Shown here one piece after another: positions 62,418-64,000 of a stretch of 64,000 nt of DNA. Both the position numbers and the translations under genes were made by a program. Numbering within the stretch: position 1 is the stretch's first letter; each line of letters starts with the position of its first letter. Below the pieces are notes generated by a model that was not told the origin of the DNA, did no database searches, and saw nothing but the letters and a program-made list of their open reading frames with translations. Source of the stretch: Nemophila menziesii. Lineage: Eukaryota > Streptophyta > Magnoliopsida > Boraginales > Hydrophyllaceae. The DNA lies in contig JARWIR010000062.1 in NCBI GenBank assembly GCA_029959085.1, positions 992,001 to 1,056,000 on the forward strand, read 5' to 3'.

Positions 62418-64000
62418 ATGAATAGTACAGATTTTGCAGGTATGTCTTGGGAAAAGACTAAAAATCCCATTAATATACTAGTTTGGAATTGTTATGGAGC
62501 AGCTAAGCCCAGATTTAGACGGGTTGTACGCGAAATGATGGCTAATAATAATGTGTGGCTCACGGTAATAGTGGAACCCCGAGTAAGTGGTGTAGCAGCT
62601 AATAATATCATCAATTCTTTGAAAAAGGACAATTCCGTGAGAGTCGATTCAAAAGGATATAGTGGGGGTATTTGGCTGCTATGGAATGAGTCGGATGTAG
62701 AAATAAAAGTATTATCAGCTGGTCGGCAAGTAATAAACGTGGAAGTAAGTCAGAAAGGGTGCAATTCTTGGGTTTTTTCGGCTATATATGCTAGTCCGGA
62801 CTACAAACAAAGAGAGTTCTTATGGGAGGCGCTTCATCAGGCTATTCATAATACACAATTGCCCTGGATGGTAGCTGGTGATTTCAACCAAATTGGTAAA
62901 GAAATAGACAAGAAAGGTGGTGTATCGGGTGTTTCGAGAAGAATGGAAAAATTTGAAGAATGGAGACATAGCTGTGGTTTAATTGATCTTGGTTTTGAGG
63001 GCCCCGTTACACGTGGTGTGATTCATGGAATTCGGGACAAAGGATTATGGAACGTCTGGACAGGGCATACGGTAAATCGAATGGCAAACCCTCTTCCCAA
63101 ATACGCGAGTGATCCATTTCGCTAGAGTTCATTTCAGACCATATGCCTATCCTAATACAAGTCTGTCCGAACGCAAGACCGAAGCAAAACTCTAGACGAT
63201 TCAGGTTTGAAACAGTGCATCCACAAGGGGTTTCAAGAATTTGTGGTAAACAGTTGGGAGGGTGATGCGTTGGGTATTGGTGAAGGACTAATAGAATTTC
63301 AGAAACGCATAGAGAAGTGGAAAACAGAGGTTTTTGGTGATTGAAATCGAAAGAAGAGACAGTTAATTGCTAGAATTAGGGGCATTCAAAAATCGTTACA
63401 GATTTCATACAACTCATCTCTTCGATTATTGGGTGAGCAATTAGCTAGTGAATATGAAAGCGTGCTTGAACAAGAGGAAGTTATGTATTTCAGAAGTCAA
63501 AGGAAAAGTGGAACGTATCTGGGAACAGAAACACTAGATTTTATCACCTTTCTGCAACTATTAGGAAAAAGAAGGCCGTTTGCACTAGATTAATCAATGA
63601 ACTAGATGAGTGGGTTGAAGAGGAAGAAGAACTAAACAACATGGTTCGTGAATACTTCGAAGGCCTTTATGAGAAGCCACGGGACCAACTTGAAGGAAAT
63701 ATTTTACCTAATATTGGCCCTGTGGATAAAACAGTTACAGAAGAACTTGAGCAACCTTTTACGGATGAAGAGATAAGACTTGTAGTCTTTCAATCTAATC
63801 CTTTGAAAGCCCCTGGTCCGGATAGGACACCAGCTGCATTCTACCAAAAATGTTGGTCCACGGTGGGCCCCTCGGTTTTCAAAATGGTTCGAGAAGCTAT
63901 CCTCACAGGTTCCTTACCTTCGGGTCTGAACGGTACGCTTATTCATCTTATTCCAAAGGTTCCAGACCCGAACCGGGTACGCTTATTTCGTCCTATTAGT
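62418..64000 (+). pseudogene. LINE-D ORF2, 5' part: endonuclease and RT start
   Basis: ATG 62418 opens an endonuclease with NILVWNCYGA, VEPRVSG, VVAGDFNQ-like GDFNQIG and GFEGPVT. A frameshift near 63005-63060 ends the frame at 63125. The SDHMP motif and the linker region are readable in other frames, with further stops at about 63250-63350. From 63755 the RT start is clear again: KAPGPDRTPAAFYQKCW, LIHLIPKV and FRPIS at the window edge. It is a decayed polymerase fragment. Confidence 0.88.

Larger units (their letters stand above)
60247..64000 (+). mobile_element. LINE-D (L1-type), 5' part
   Basis: It has full-length ORF1 and the first half of ORF2, both with stops and frameshifts, and leaves the window inside RT. 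Peptide likeness shows that it is a relative of LINE-C (for example RQVINVEVS against KQVINLCIS and GGVSGVSRRMEKFEEWRHSC against GGVEGVRRSMVKFEKWRDTC). Confidence 0.9.

Noticed and set aside
63005..63125. C-terminal end of the first LINE-D ORF2 frame as genuine protein
   Set aside because: The peptide after about residue 196 is out of frame with the endonuclease; real motifs continue in other frames.
1..64000. CRISPR arrays, bacterial operons, rRNA or tRNA genes
   Set aside because: No regular spacer-repeat structure, no rRNA-like blocks and no tRNA fold that I could support; the sequence is eukaryotic.

Overview
The window is nuclear DNA of a flowering plant, most likely a eudicot. The evidence is Athila-type Ty3/gypsy elements, L1-type LINEs with a zf-RVT and RNase H tail, a FAR1/MULE transposase, plant TTTAGGG telomere-like repeats, GT-AG introns and an AT-rich background. 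Nothing bacterial is present. Most of the 64 kb is nested mobile DNA; only a few short host-like genes lie between the insertions. I do not name a species.

Layout. 1-2767 and 17123-19240 are the two halves of LINE-A (+). They are split by a 14.3-kb Athila element (Athila-1, minus strand, 2773-17117) with 1559-bp LTRs that look identical, a GTATA target duplication and a tRNA-Asp primer site. Athila-1 carries a diverged solo LTR of its own family (9479-11042, AGAAC duplication) inside pol. At 19449-20447 and 33084-34106 are two paralogous proline/serine-rich genes with an LxLxL (EAR-type) motif. The 12.6 kb between them holds LINE-B (20587-22408), an LTR/pol remnant (23869-24786) and a decayed, internally deleted second Athila (Athila-2, 24787 to about 32440). 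LINE debris and a stand-alone RNase H frame follow (34277-35039).

35644-39928 is a multi-exon gene model (+): an HMG-box-like N-terminus, a plant-mobile-type middle region and a C-terminal Ulp1 (C48) protease with its His/Asp/Cys residues. It is damaged by at least one stop. Convergent to it, 41292-42452 encodes a relative of the protein Athila carries downstream of pol. LINE-C (43428-48188) is nearly intact, with a clean target duplication.

48207-56776 is a small-gene cluster: three PB1-like proteins, one GRF zinc-finger pseudogene, two GRF-like paralogues and a frameshifted FAR1/MULE transposase. They share duplicated 3' flanking sequence. About 57000-59525 is a repeat-filled, non-coding stretch with a canonical Helitron 3' end. 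60247-64000 is the start of a decayed LINE-D that runs off the window.

The strongest leads are the HMG-box/Ulp1 architecture, the paired-palindrome arrays conserved between two Athila families, repeated polypurine-tract-like motifs in Athila-1, and the PB1-like/GRF-like cluster beside a MULE transposase. Splice sites, family names and identity estimates are by eye; no database search was run.
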